DNA of 33,068 nucleotides from contig CAMBVX010000028.1 in the NCBI GenBank assembly GCA_945871085.1, forward strand, positions 1-33,068, given 5' to 3'. Below are positions 1 to 8,239 of this stretch, piece by piece. The notes under the pieces are model-generated. The model searched no databases. It had not been told where the DNA came from and saw only the letters and a list, made by a program, of their open reading frames with translations. This DNA comes from Opitutus sp. GAS368 (GTDB lineage: Bacteria > Verrucomicrobiota > Verrucomicrobiia > Opitutales > Opitutaceae). Every line of letters begins with the position of its first letter. Position 1 is the first letter of the stretch. Position numbers and translations under genes: made by a program.

Positions 1-218
1 ATCATAGAGCCTTTTGTAGGCGGCTTCACTCCCAAGATTAGCTTGGGCTTTGAACTCGGCCGAAGGCCTGAATAACCGGTGTTCCCGGGAAACTGAGGTA
101 ATCGTCTGGTCTGGCACGGTGTGTCGGATTTAGGGTTAAGAACGCGAAACTCGCGGCTCTTATCCCGCTGCGAGTTTCAAGCGTCAAGCGCGGGAGGTGC
201 CCTGTCTTCACTATTCGT
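1..218. other. Structured intergenic segment upstream of the first rho gene
   Basis: No convincing protein is encoded here. The segment contains several short inverted repeats. Arms CCCAAG and CTTGGG lie near positions 32-49. A GGCC-GAA-GGCC hairpin lies near 59-70. A perfect 9-base pair of arms (GAAACTCGC at 146-154 and GCGAGTTTC at 170-178) lies about 40 bases before the start codon at 219, and short ACGC/GCGT arms extend it. It could be a structured 5' leader or the tail of an RNA that begins outside the window. I could not match it to tmRNA, 6S RNA, RNase P RNA, a tRNA or a known riboswitch. Confidence 0.35.
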
Positions 219-1487
219 ATGGAAAAGAAAACCCTGCCCGCCCCTGCGGACACATCCGCCGTCGTAGCGCCCGTCGCCACGAGTCTGGCTCCCCTTGCCA
301 CCGAAACCGGCACCGTAGCTCCGGCTGCAGCCTCTACTCCCCCGCCCCCGCCCGCGCCCGCGCCGGTCGAACACACGATCCAAGTCGAAGGCGTGCTCGA
401 CATCGACCTTCAGCGAGGCGGCAACGGTCAACTCCTCGACCTCGCTCGCGGCGGCAAGCGCCGACCGACCGATACGTTTGTCCCCAAGGAGCTGATCCGT
501 CGCTTCAAGCTGCGCACCGGCTCCATGATCGGCGGCAGCGCCTATCCGGCCGACGGACGCTTCCTCAACCCGAAGATGCGTTTCATCGAAACCGTCGACG
601 GCGTGCCCCTCGAAGATCGTCGCCAACGCTGGGAATACACCGCGTTGACCACCGTCTCACCCAACCAATTTCTCAAAATGGAATTGAAGGACGGTCGCCT
701 CACGACTCGCGCCGTGGACCTCTTTTGCCCCATCGGCAAAGGCACCCGCGGCCTCGTCGTCGCGCCACCGCGCACCGGCAAGACCACTTTGCTCCGCGAT
801 ATGGCCCTCGGGGTTTTGCAAAATAATCCCGAGTGCCACGTCATGATTCTACTCGTGGACGAACGGCCCGAAGAGGTCACCGACTTCCGCCGCAGCGTCA
901 CCGCCGCAGAAGTCTGGGCCTCCTCCAACGATGAGGAGGTCGAGAATCATATCCGCATTGCGGACCTGTGCATCGAACGCGCGAAACGCCTCGTCGAAGT
1001 CGGTCGCGACGTGGTCCTCTTTGTCGATTCGATCACCCGCTTGTCCCGCGCGCACAATACTGCACGCAACTCCGGCCGCACGGGCACCGGCGGTCTCGAC
1101 GTCCGCGCCCTCGAAAAACCGCGCCAGATCTTCTCCGCCGCCCGCAAGACCGAAGAAGCCGGTTCGCTCACCATCATCGCCTCCGTGCTCGTCGAGACCG
1201 GCAGCGCCATGGATCAGGTGATTTTCCAAGAGTTCAAAGGCACCGGAAACATGGAGCTCGTCCTCGACCGCAAGTGCGCCGAGATGCGCCTCTGGCCAGC
1301 GATCAATGTCGCGGCCAGTGGCACGCGAAAAGAAGAGCTGCTCGTTGACGCGAAATCGCTCGAAAGCATCCACTTTTTCCGCCGCGCGCTCGTGCAGCAA
1401 AAAATTGAAGAAGCAACCGACACGATGATCGCGCGTCTTTCCAAAACGAAGACGAACGCCGAGTTCCTCAAACTCCTGACCCGCTAA
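219..1487 (+). CDS. rho: Transcription termination factor Rho, short paralogue
   Basis: This 422-residue protein is a RecA-fold hexameric helicase/ATPase of the Rho family, which releases RNA from stalled transcription complexes. The first 50 residues are rich in Ala, Pro and Thr. A primary RNA-binding region covers about residues 57-150. The ATPase core follows, with Walker A APPRTGKTT near 182-190, the DERPEEVTD motif, the VDSITRL Walker B region, EEFKGTGNMEL (R-loop) and the SGTRKEELL arginine-finger segment. Its length is close to the 419 residues of E. coli Rho. It departs from the classical sequence at several usually conserved places, for example EVWASSNDEE instead of EV(V/S)ASTFDE, and GTGGLDVRAL in the Q-loop. 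A second, more canonical rho lies on the other strand at 12852-14990. Family membership is clear. Whether it acts as a general terminator or a specialised paralogue is unknown. Confidence 0.93.
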   Translation: MEKKTLPAPADTSAVVAPVATSLAPLATETGTVAPAAASTPPPPPAPAPVEHTIQVEGVLDIDLQRGGNGQLLDLARGGKRRPTDTFVPKELIRRFKLRTGSMIGGSAYPADGRFLNPKMRFIETVDGVPLEDRRQRWEYTALTTVSPNQFLKMELKDGRLTTRAVDLFCPIGKGTRGLVVAPPRTGKTTLLRDMALGVLQNNPECHVMILLVDERPEEVTDFRRSVTAAEVWASSNDEEVENHIRIADLCIERAKRLVEVGRDVVLFVDSITRLSRAHNTARNSGRTGTGGLDVRALEKPRQIFSAARKTEEAGSLTIIASVLVETGSAMDQVIFQEFKGTGNMELVLDRKCAEMRLWPAINVAASGTRKEELLVDAKSLESIHFFRRALVQQKIEEATDTMIARLSKTKTNAEFLKLLTR

Positions 1488-1578
1488 TCTGCTAAATTCG
1501 CTCTTGCCGCCCGGTTCCTTCGCCGAGCAATCTCCCCCTTCACGCCCGCCGTCCTCCGTCCCTCCGCCAACCCACCGC

Positions 1579-3339
1579 ATGCATAGTTTCTCCGAGCAAT
1601 GTCTCGACATGGCCCGTTCAATGTTGAGCCACAACATCGACTCCATCCAACCTGACGGCACCATCCTCCCCGCTCCCGGCGAACAACCTCGCCCCGACGA
1701 GCCTGGCCACGTCGCCTACGCCCTCGGCGAATATTACCGCGCCACCGGTGAGTCCACGCTCAAGGAGCACGATCTCATCGACCTCGCCGCGCGCTGCATC
1801 ACGGCGCAAATGTTCACCGAGCCGCCGGCCGAAAATGGCCTGGCCTACGCCGCGCTCGGCCTCCTCTGCTTCGGTCCTTCGAAGGACCGCAATCCGGTGT
1901 GGGAACGCCTCGTCGAGGAAACCCAGCAGCGAATCGACAAGTCCCTCCTGCATCGCAGCGACTACGACAATCACTGGCAGGCCTTCAACATCGCCAAAGC
2001 CGTGGCCCGTTTCAGCTTCGGGCTCTCGAAAAAAGACGAGACCTCGCGGCTGATCGAGCGCATGTGCGAGCGCATCAACCAAACGAGCTCGGCCGGTTTC
2101 TTCGACGACGCCACCGAGGGTTTTGGCGGTAACTACAATCTCTACGGGGTGATGAGCTTCGTGTTCGTCCGCTCGGCGCTGCAGCTCCACGCCAATAGCG
2201 GCGTGCGCGACCGCAAGCTCCCGACCCTTCGCACCTACGGCGAAAAATACATCAAGATGATGCCCGACCTCGTCCGCTCGGACGGGCTCGGCTGGGCCTT
2301 TGGTCGAGCGGCTGGCGCTTACGGCCAGATGCACTGCATCAGCCTAATTCTGCAAGGCCTGCGCGATGGCTGGATCGCCGACGACCAGAAGGTAAAATAC
2401 TACGACATCCTCCGTCGTTTGTTCATGTTCTTCTACGAGACCTACCTCGACCAAGAGCACGGTTTCCTCGATCTCCGCGACGAGGAACGCACCGCCTACT
2501 CGCATCACACGACGCGCATGGCCAACTTCGACGCCGCGCGTTACCTGTGCCAATGGTCCCGCCTCGCCAAGACGGTCTCGATTCCACCCGGCAATCCGAA
2601 GGTTGAGCCGCCCCGCACCTCGGGCCGCTTCGTCATCTTCGACAAATCGAACCGCAAAGAACAGGGCCTCTTCCTCTATCGCGACGCCGACACCGGTCTG
2701 CACCTCCAAGTGCCGCTCATCAGTTCCGGCAAGACGCTCACGAGTGACTCGCTCACGTTCCCTCACTGCCCCGGCATCTTCGATTGGCCGAACAATGTTT
2801 ACGCGCCGATCATGCTCCCCGAGCTCACGTTCGGCGAACACGTCACGCTCCCCGCCTTTTATGGTAAGAACTGCGTCACGGGCTTGGGCCTGCGCAACAG
2901 TTTCTACTTCCGCTATGAGCAGCCCGAACTGATTTCCACGAAGGAAGAATTCATCAAGGGCCTCGGCAGCGTGAAGGTGCAATGGACGTTCTGCGGCAAC
3001 AAGATTGGCTGCGAATTCGCTTACACGGTGAAGCAACAGGTCACGTTGGATAAATTCCGCTACGCGCTCGCGATTGCTGCGCCGCATTCGAAATATCGCG
3101 TCACCGGCTCACTCGCCCTCGGCCCGCTCGGCCAGCGCTGCAGCGTCGCGAAGGATGATTTCCAAGCCGTCTGGCAGGAGACCGAGGTGGTGAGCGCCGA
3201 TCCGACCTACCGCACGAACTACGGCAAGATCCACTATCTGCAGTATCTCGTCCGCGATCATCCGCTCATCATGCGCCCCGGCCACGTCTATCGCCTCGCG
3301 GTGAATTTCGAACCCGACGTGACGCATACGGAAAGCTGA
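1579..3339 (+). CDS. Conserved hypothetical protein, probably helical toroid plus beta domain
   Basis: The function is not recognised. The reading frame is open from a TTG at 1504, but the first 25 residues from there are a Pro/Ser-rich run without structure. The ATG at 1579 is therefore the likelier start, giving 586 residues. The first 330 or so residues alternate helices in the way of alpha/alpha-toroid proteins, with aromatic-rich stretches such as DYDNHWQAFNIAK and DGLGWAFGRAAGAYGQ. The last 230 or so residues look beta-rich. This layout is shared by heparinase II/III-like lyases and by DUF2264-like proteins, but no catalytic set can be assigned. No signal peptide is apparent, so it is probably cytoplasmic. 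It sits 91 bases after the short rho gene and is followed by a long palindrome. Confidence 0.75.
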   Translation: MHSFSEQCLDMARSMLSHNIDSIQPDGTILPAPGEQPRPDEPGHVAYALGEYYRATGESTLKEHDLIDLAARCITAQMFTEPPAENGLAYAALGLLCFGPSKDRNPVWERLVEETQQRIDKSLLHRSDYDNHWQAFNIAKAVARFSFGLSKKDETSRLIERMCERINQTSSAGFFDDATEGFGGNYNLYGVMSFVFVRSALQLHANSGVRDRKLPTLRTYGEKYIKMMPDLVRSDGLGWAFGRAAGAYGQMHCISLILQGLRDGWIADDQKVKYYDILRRLFMFFYETYLDQEHGFLDLRDEERTAYSHHTTRMANFDAARYLCQWSRLAKTVSIPPGNPKVEPPRTSGRFVIFDKSNRKEQGLFLYRDADTGLHLQVPLISSGKTLTSDSLTFPHCPGIFDWPNNVYAPIMLPELTFGEHVTLPAFYGKNCVTGLGLRNSFYFRYEQPELISTKEEFIKGLGSVKVQWTFCGNKIGCEFAYTVKQQVTLDKFRYALAIAAPHSKYRVTGSLALGPLGQRCSVAKDDFQAVWQETEVVSADPTYRTNYGKIHYLQYLVRDHPLIMRPGHVYRLAVNFEPDVTHTES

Positions 3340-3343
3340 AGGA

Positions 3344-3430
3344 TTTTCGATTCTCGATTTTTGATTTTCGATTTACCCGGAAAGCGTCCGGGGTCAGTAA
3401 ATCGAAAATCGAGATTCAAAAAATCGAAAA
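3344..3430. repeat. Long imperfect palindrome between 1579-3339 and hisF
   Basis: The segment folds back on itself. AT-rich arms built from repeated 'CGATTTT/AAAATCG' units (3344-3375 and 3398-3430) surround a GC core, CCCGGA-AAGCG-TCCGGG (3376-3392). It begins 4 bases after the upstream stop codon and ends 5 bases before the hisF ATG, so it fills the whole intergenic gap. It could work as a bidirectional terminator, as a leader hairpin that limits hisF translation, or as a dispersed REP/MITE-like repeat. The sequence alone does not decide between these. Confidence 0.7.
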
Positions 3431-3435
3431 CCTCC

Positions 3436-4197
3436 ATGCTCAGTCGCCGCATCATTCCTTGTCTCGACGTCAACGCTGGCCGCGTTGTTAAGGGCATCAA
3501 ATTTCAGCAGCTCCGCGACGCAGGGGATCCCGTTCAAAGCGCGAAAGCCTACGATGCGCAGGGTGCCGACGAACTCGTTTTTCTCGACATCACCGCCTCG
3601 AGCGACGGTCGCGGGATCATGCACGAGGTCGTCGCGGCAACCGCCGAACAGTGCTTCATGCCTCTGACCGTTGGGGGCGGTCTGCGCACGCTGGCTGATA
3701 TCGAGGCGATGCTGAAAAGTGGTGCGGACAAGGTTTCGCTCAACACGGCCGCCGTCAAAAACCCTCAACTCATCGCCGACGCCTCGAACCGCTTCGGCGC
3801 GCAATGCATCGTCCTCGCCATCGACGCGAAACGCGAGGCCGACGGCCAGTCATGGCGCGTTTACACGCACGGCGGCCGCAATCCCACCGAGCTCAACGCC
3901 GTCGAGTGGGCGCGAAACGCCGTCACGCTTGGGGCCGGGGAGATTCTACTCACCAGCATGGACGCCGACGGCACCCAAGCGGGCTACGACTGCGCGCTTA
4001 CGCGAGCCGTGAGCGATGCGGTGAGCGTCCCTGTTATCGCCAGCGGCGGGGCAGGCACCCTCGCCCATTTCGCCGCAGCGCTTGACGCCGGCCGCGCGAG
4101 CGCGGTGCTGGCCGCCAGCCTCTTCCATTTTGGCACGCTCACGATTCCCCAAGTGAAAGACTACCTGTCCGACCACGGTGTCCCGGTGCGACGCTGA
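3436..4197 (+). CDS. hisF: Imidazole glycerol phosphate synthase, cyclase subunit
   Basis: HisF is the (beta/alpha)8-barrel subunit that condenses PRFAR with ammonia delivered by HisH. It yields imidazole glycerol phosphate for histidine synthesis and AICAR for the purine pathway. The start at ATG 3436 gives 253 residues, the usual family size, and begins with the family signature [12 protein letters not shown], where Asp11 is one catalytic acid. The second catalytic Asp lies in VLAIDAKR near residue 130. Phosphate-binding stretches GGGLRT and ASGGAGT are present. The frame is open further upstream to 3361, but those residues fall inside the palindrome. No other his gene is nearby, so the histidine genes are at least partly scattered. 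Its stop codon directly abuts the stop codon of the opposing gene. Confidence 0.97.
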   Translation: MLSRRIIPCLDVNAGRVVKGIKFQQLRDAGDPVQSAKAYDAQGADELVFLDITASSDGRGIMHEVVAATAEQCFMPLTVGGGLRTLADIEAMLKSGADKVSLNTAAVKNPQLIADASNRFGAQCIVLAIDAKREADGQSWRVYTHGGRNPTELNAVEWARNAVTLGAGEILLTSMDADGTQAGYDCALTRAVSDAVSVPVIASGGAGTLAHFAAALDAGRASAVLAASLFHFGTLTIPQVKDYLSDHGVPVRR

Positions 4198-4770
4198 TCA
4201 ACTCGGCGGCGGAGAAGATACGACCGCCACCGGATCCACCGCCGTCACTTGGACGATTGAGTCCACTTTGGGTTTCGGCGAACCGACCAACACACTGAGT
4301 TGCTCCTGCACCGCCACGAAAAATTCTGGCGTGAGTTCTCCCAACGGCACCTCATATAGTAGCTTCGTCTTGGTGTGCTCGTAAACATTTCGCTCGCGAT
4401 CAGCCGACTTCCCTTTGGGTCGCAGAATTCTTTTCCGCTCCAACATCAGCGCGAGAAATTGAAGCAACCGCGTGCTTTCAGGAGTCGGCTCGGTCAGCGG
4501 ATCCGCCAAGGTCACGAAGAGGTTTTCGGCCGTGAGCTTGAGCTCACGGTCGGCATTTTCGCCCGGCTTGCGGGGCTTGAAAACATGCACCCAGCGACAC
4601 GCCACGAAACCTTCGGGGGAGAAATTGACCGCTTGCGCCTCGAGTAAATCATAACGCACCACCTCCGTCGTCGTCGCCCGCACGAGAAAACTGGCGACAC
4701 GCGCGCCCTCGACAAACGGCTCGCCGGAGACGACACAGGCGGGAGCGAGCGGCTGCAGATGCAATTCCAT
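4198..4770 (-). CDS. Conserved hypothetical protein (190 aa)
   Basis: The function is not recognised. The protein has no signal peptide or membrane segment and mixes beta strands (MELHLQPLAPACVVSG...) with charged helices. The middle contains ENLFVTLADPLTEPTPESTRLLQF and a Lys/Arg-rich segment (ERKRILRPKGK), and the tail ends in a Ser/Pro run. It converges on hisF with no intergenic base: the two TGA stops share the hexamer TGATCA. It diverges from the phosphoesterase gene across a 52-base gap, where both promoters must lie. Its codon use is like that of its neighbours, and the absence of frame breaks supports a real gene. Confidence 0.75.
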   Translation of the reverse strand: MELHLQPLAPACVVSGEPFVEGARVASFLVRATTTEVVRYDLLEAQAVNFSPEGFVACRWVHVFKPRKPGENADRELKLTAENLFVTLADPLTEPTPESTRLLQFLALMLERKRILRPKGKSADRERNVYEHTKTKLLYEVPLGELTPEFFVAVQEQLSVLVGSPKPKVDSIVQVTAVDPVAVVSSPPPS

Positions 4771-4822
4771 AGGCTTTCTTGTTTACTCTCACCCGCTGCG
4801 GACGCTAGCACTTTTCCGTCGT

Positions 4823-5482
4823 ATGAACGGGAGACTTATCGCCATCGGCGACATCCATGGCTGCCACCTCGAATTCGCCGAGCTGCTGGCTCGCCTCGAA
4901 CTCACCAAGGACGACCGTCTCGTCCTGCTCGGCGATCTCGTCAATCGTGGCCCCGATAGCAACAAAGTCATCGACCTCGCCCGGGAGCACCGGGCCTTGG
5001 CCCTGCTGGGCAACCACGAATTGCGGCTCCTCAAACACCGGCGCACGGGAGACCCCAAATATTTAAAGGAAAGTGACCGGGAAACTTTTGAGAAACTGCG
5101 CGAGGACGATTGGAAATACCTTGAGGCCATGCCGCTCACCTTTGCAGAGCCGGAGCTCAACGTGGTCTTCGTTCACGGCGGATTTCTCCCGGGTGAGCCC
5201 TGGCAGAAACAGCCGGCCGAGATTGTCACCCGCATTCAAGTGATCGACCAAGACGGTCGGGCGGCGAAGCGCGGCGATGCGCCCGGCGCGCCGGCTTGGG
5301 CGGATTTTTGGAGCGGGCCGCCCTTCGTGGTCTACGGCCACACCTCGCGCCTCGAAATCTACAAACTCAAGTGGTCCCTGTGCATTGATACGTCGTGCGC
5401 GATGGGCGGTTCGCTGACGGCTTACATCTTGCCGGAAAAACGTTTTGTTCAGGTAAAAGCCCGGCAACGCTACTACCCGTGA
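4823..5482 (+). CDS. PPP-family metallophosphoesterase (protein phosphatase / ApaH-like)
   Basis: This 219-residue protein has the full PPP metal-binding set. The motifs are GDIHG (residues 9-13), GDLVNRGPD (37-45), GNHE (63-66), VFVHGG near residue 114 and VYGHT near residue 173. Such enzymes use two metal ions to hydrolyse phosphomonoesters. Relatives are bacterial Ser/Thr protein phosphatases (PrpA/PrpB) and diadenosine tetraphosphatase ApaH. The sequence does not distinguish between these substrates, and the protein is shorter than typical ApaH (about 280 residues). It starts a three-gene run. Its stop overlaps the start of the isochorismatase-like gene by four bases (GTGA), which suggests coupled translation. 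Confidence 0.9.
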   Translation: MNGRLIAIGDIHGCHLEFAELLARLELTKDDRLVLLGDLVNRGPDSNKVIDLAREHRALALLGNHELRLLKHRRTGDPKYLKESDRETFEKLREDDWKYLEAMPLTFAEPELNVVFVHGGFLPGEPWQKQPAEIVTRIQVIDQDGRAAKRGDAPGAPAWADFWSGPPFVVYGHTSRLEIYKLKWSLCIDTSCAMGGSLTAYILPEKRFVQVKARQRYYP

Positions 5483-6039
5483 TCGCCCCCCAGCCACCGA
5501 CCGGCACCTTGCTTCTCTGTATCGACCTGCAGCCGGTCTTCCTGCGCGCGGTCGTCGACGGAGGACGCGTGCAACGGCGCTGCGAATTTGCCGTGGCGGC
5601 CGCAGTCGCGCTCGGCCTGCCCGTGGCATTCACCGAACAGGTTCCGCAGAAACTCGGCGGTACCGCTCCCGAGTTGCTCGCGCTGGCTCCGAATGCGACG
5701 ACCTATGGCAAGACGAGTTTTTCCGCGCTCGCCGATCAAGGCATCCATGACGCCTTGATCCAGCAGCAACGGGTCGAGCACCTCTTGCTCTGCGGCATCG
5801 AGACGCCCATCTGTGTTTACCAAACGGCAATCGCCGCTCTCGCCCAAGGTTTGCAGGTCACGCTCCTCAGCGACTGTGTCGGCGCCCGGCGCCCCGAAGA
5901 TGCTGCCTCCTGCCTCACCGCCCTGCGAGCCGCCGGCGTCCATATTTTACCGAGCGAAACCATTTTTTACGCTCTGCTCCGCGACGTGCAGCACCCGTTC
6001 TTCAAGTCCTATACTCAACTCGTAAAATCCCATGCCTGA
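5479..6039 (+). CDS. Isochorismatase-fold cysteine hydrolase
   Basis: The protein belongs to the isochorismatase-like hydrolase superfamily, which includes nicotinamidases, isochorismatases and related amidases. The GTG at 5479 overlaps the preceding TGA as GTGA and puts the conserved first strand (LLLCIDLQ) at the N-terminus, giving 186 residues. An ATG at 5395 in the same frame would lie deep inside the upstream gene and is less likely. The catalytic triad of the family can be read as Asp16 (IDLQ), Lys78 (YGKTSF) and Cys112 (GIETPICV), with the GIE cis-peptide turn before the cysteine. The size suits a stand-alone hydrolase. The substrate is unknown. It overlaps the next gene by 8 bases. 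Confidence 0.88.
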   Translation: MIAPQPPTGTLLLCIDLQPVFLRAVVDGGRVQRRCEFAVAAAVALGLPVAFTEQVPQKLGGTAPELLALAPNATTYGKTSFSALADQGIHDALIQQQRVEHLLLCGIETPICVYQTAIAALAQGLQVTLLSDCVGARRPEDAASCLTALRAAGVHILPSETIFYALLRDVQHPFFKSYTQLVKSHA

Positions 6040-7024
6040 TTCGCCTATGCTTTCCACCGTCCGCGATTTGAAAGCGCCCGGCACCGAAGCCAACGGCCGT
6101 CCTTTCGCGAGCCTGCTCGTCGTGAAAAAACTCGCTCCAAAAACCGCCTCGAACGGCAATCCGTTTTACAGCGTGGACCTCGGCGACCGCACCGGCTCCT
6201 TCGGCTGCACGATTTTTTCCGACAACCCCGCGTTCGAAGTCCTCAAGACCGGCGGCGAAGGAGCGGTCGTGCGCATCGAGGGAAAAATCGACTATTACCA
6301 AGGGCGTCTGTCGCCCAAGATCGCCCGCGCCGACGTGCTTTCCGAAGACCAACTCGGCGCCCCGGGTCTGCTCGAAACCTTGGTCGAAGTTGCCCCAGAA
6401 AACTCCGAGGCGCTCTGGGCGGAGTTCGAGACTTTCATCGAGGGCATCGGCCATACCGATCTCCGCGCGACGGTGCGAGCGGTCTTTGATGATATCGGTG
6501 AGAACTTCAAATGGGCTCCTGCCGCCGTCGCGATGCACCACGCCTATCGCCACGGTTTGCTCGAGCACACGACGCACATGGCCCGCGCCTGCCAAGCGCT
6601 GCTCCCGCTCTATCCCGAGGTGCACGCGGATCTCGCGATAGCCGGCATCCTTTTGCATGACACCGGCAAAGTCATCGAATACGAGGGCACGCTCGCCACG
6701 AAACGCAGCCGCCGCGGAATTCTTCAGGGCCACGTCGTGCTCGGCTACCAACTTGCGCGCAAAGCCGGCATGAAGGTAAAACTCGCGCCCGACCTGCTGG
6801 AGCGCCTCGAGCACATCATTCTCTCGCACCAAGGCGAACCCGAGTGGGGCGCGGCGGTTTACGCCGCGACGCCCGAGGCCGTGTTTGTGTCGATGATCGA
6901 CAATCTCGACGCCAAGATGGGCATGGTCCAGCGCGCGCTGCGCCAAGCAGGCGAAACCGACGAATTCTCCGAGCGCCTGCCCGGTTTGAGTTCCCAACTG
7001 CTGACGAAAAAACCTCTCGCCTAA
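6032..7024 (+). CDS. OB-fold plus HD-domain protein, YhaM-like 3'-5' exoribonuclease
   Basis: This 330-residue protein joins an N-terminal OB nucleic-acid-binding fold (about residues 8-105) to an HD phosphohydrolase domain (about 160-300). The HD metal ligands are visible as HGLLEHTTHM (174-183), LLHDTGK (207-213), the LSHQGEPEWG segment (264-273) and a late Asp pair in MIDNLDAKMG. This order and these motifs match the YhaM/CBF1 family, which degrades RNA and single-stranded DNA from the 3' end in Firmicutes. A role in RNA turnover is therefore likely but inferred. ATG 6032 overlaps the upstream gene by 8 bases. An internal ATG at 6047 is also possible. Confidence 0.88.
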   Translation: MPDSPMLSTVRDLKAPGTEANGRPFASLLVVKKLAPKTASNGNPFYSVDLGDRTGSFGCTIFSDNPAFEVLKTGGEGAVVRIEGKIDYYQGRLSPKIARADVLSEDQLGAPGLLETLVEVAPENSEALWAEFETFIEGIGHTDLRATVRAVFDDIGENFKWAPAAVAMHHAYRHGLLEHTTHMARACQALLPLYPEVHADLAIAGILLHDTGKVIEYEGTLATKRSRRGILQGHVVLGYQLARKAGMKVKLAPDLLERLEHIILSHQGEPEWGAAVYAATPEAVFVSMIDNLDAKMGMVQRALRQAGETDEFSERLPGLSSQLLTKKPLA

Positions 7025-7056
7025 CCTGCGAGCCGGCTAGCCCAGCGGCCGCCGAT

Positions 7057-8235
7057 TCAGGACAAGTGCTCAATAATGCTCACGAGCGGCAAGAACAGCG
7101 CGATGACGATCGTGCCGACCATGACCGCCATAAACACGATCATGATGGGCTCGATAATCGCCGTCAGGCCTTCGACCGCCGTATCGACTTCCTCATCATA
7201 AGTGTCGGCGATCCGGCTCAGCATATCGGGCAACGCACCCGTCTCTTCTCCCACCTCGATCATGCCCGTGACCATGCCGGGAAAAATGTGCGTCGACTCC
7301 AGCGGCTTGGCGACATTGTCGCCTTCCTTCACGCGGTCATGGACAACGTTGATCGCGTCGGCGATGTGGACGTTGCCGCTCGTGTCACGAGTGATTGTCA
7401 GCGCTTGCAGAATCGGCACGCCACTCGATAGCAAGGTCCCGAACGTGCGCGTGAATCGGCCGATCGCCGCCTTCAAAAACAGATCGCCCACAATCGGCAT
7501 ATGGATGAGCGACCAGTCGATGATGCGCCTGCCCAGTCTCGTTTTGGCAAAAAACTTAAAACCATAGTAAGCCACCAACACGCCTCCGATCGCGATCGGA
7601 TAGTGGTTCTTGAGGAAATTACTCACGTCCAACAACGCTTGGGTGAGCGCAGGCAACGGCTGACCTTTGAGCAAACCGGTGAAAATTTCCTGGAATTTCG
7701 GCACCACAAAAATCATCAAAATTGAGACAATCAACGTCGCGACCGAAACAATCACCGCCGGATAGATCATCGCAGACTTCACCTTGCCCTGAATTTTCTG
7801 CGCCTTCTCCATGAACACCGACAGCCGCTCCAAGACCGTGTCGAGCACGCCGCCGGCCTCACCCGCCTTCACCATGTTGATGTAGAGCCGGTCGAAAACG
7901 CCGCCGTTTGCCGCGAGACCGTCCGAAAAATTTCCGCCCGAGCGAATCGTGTCGGCAATCGTCTCAAGCACGTCTTTGAACGCGGGACGTTTTTCCTGCC
8001 GGGCCAATACCTCAAGACTCCTCAAAATCGGCATGCCCGCTTTCACCAGCGTGGCGAGCTGCCGAGTAAAGACCGCGACGCCCTTCGCGTTGACGGCTTT
8101 GCCAAACGGGCGGCGTTTCTTTTTCGCGGCGGCCGCACCGCTATGAAATGCCGTCGGTGCCTTGGGCGGTGCCTTGGCTGCAAATGTCGCCGACACAGGG
8201 GCGGCGGGCGCAGAGCGCACGGAGAGTTTCGCCAT
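7057..8235 (-). CDS. pilC: Type IV pilus inner-membrane platform protein PilC (GspF family)
   Basis: PilC/GspF proteins form the inner-membrane platform on which the assembly and retraction ATPases act. The start chosen is ATG 8235 (MAKLSVRSAP), 4 bases after the upstream pilB-like stop; the frame is open further, but only inside that gene. The protein has 392 residues. An Ala/Lys-rich N-terminus is followed by two T2SSF repeats. The first covers about residues 45-170 (FTRQLATLVKAGMPIL...). The second covers about 245-370 (FTRTFGTLLSSGVPILQAL...). Membrane segments lie at the end of each repeat, and the last is VFMAVMVGTIVIALFLPLV. It is the last gene of the coaE-rho-pil operon. Confidence 0.93.
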   Translation of the reverse strand: MAKLSVRSAPAAPVSATFAAKAPPKAPTAFHSGAAAAKKKRRPFGKAVNAKGVAVFTRQLATLVKAGMPILRSLEVLARQEKRPAFKDVLETIADTIRSGGNFSDGLAANGGVFDRLYINMVKAGEAGGVLDTVLERLSVFMEKAQKIQGKVKSAMIYPAVIVSVATLIVSILMIFVVPKFQEIFTGLLKGQPLPALTQALLDVSNFLKNHYPIAIGGVLVAYYGFKFFAKTRLGRRIIDWSLIHMPIVGDLFLKAAIGRFTRTFGTLLSSGVPILQALTITRDTSGNVHIADAINVVHDRVKEGDNVAKPLESTHIFPGMVTGMIEVGEETGALPDMLSRIADTYDEEVDTAVEGLTAIIEPIMIVFMAVMVGTIVIALFLPLVSIIEHLS

Positions 8236-8239
8236 GGGG

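Noticed and set aside
1-218. tmRNA, 6S RNA or RNase P RNA at the left edge
   Set aside because: I looked for the tag-coding region, the tRNA-like end, the 6S bubble context and the RNase P core sequences and found none on either strand.
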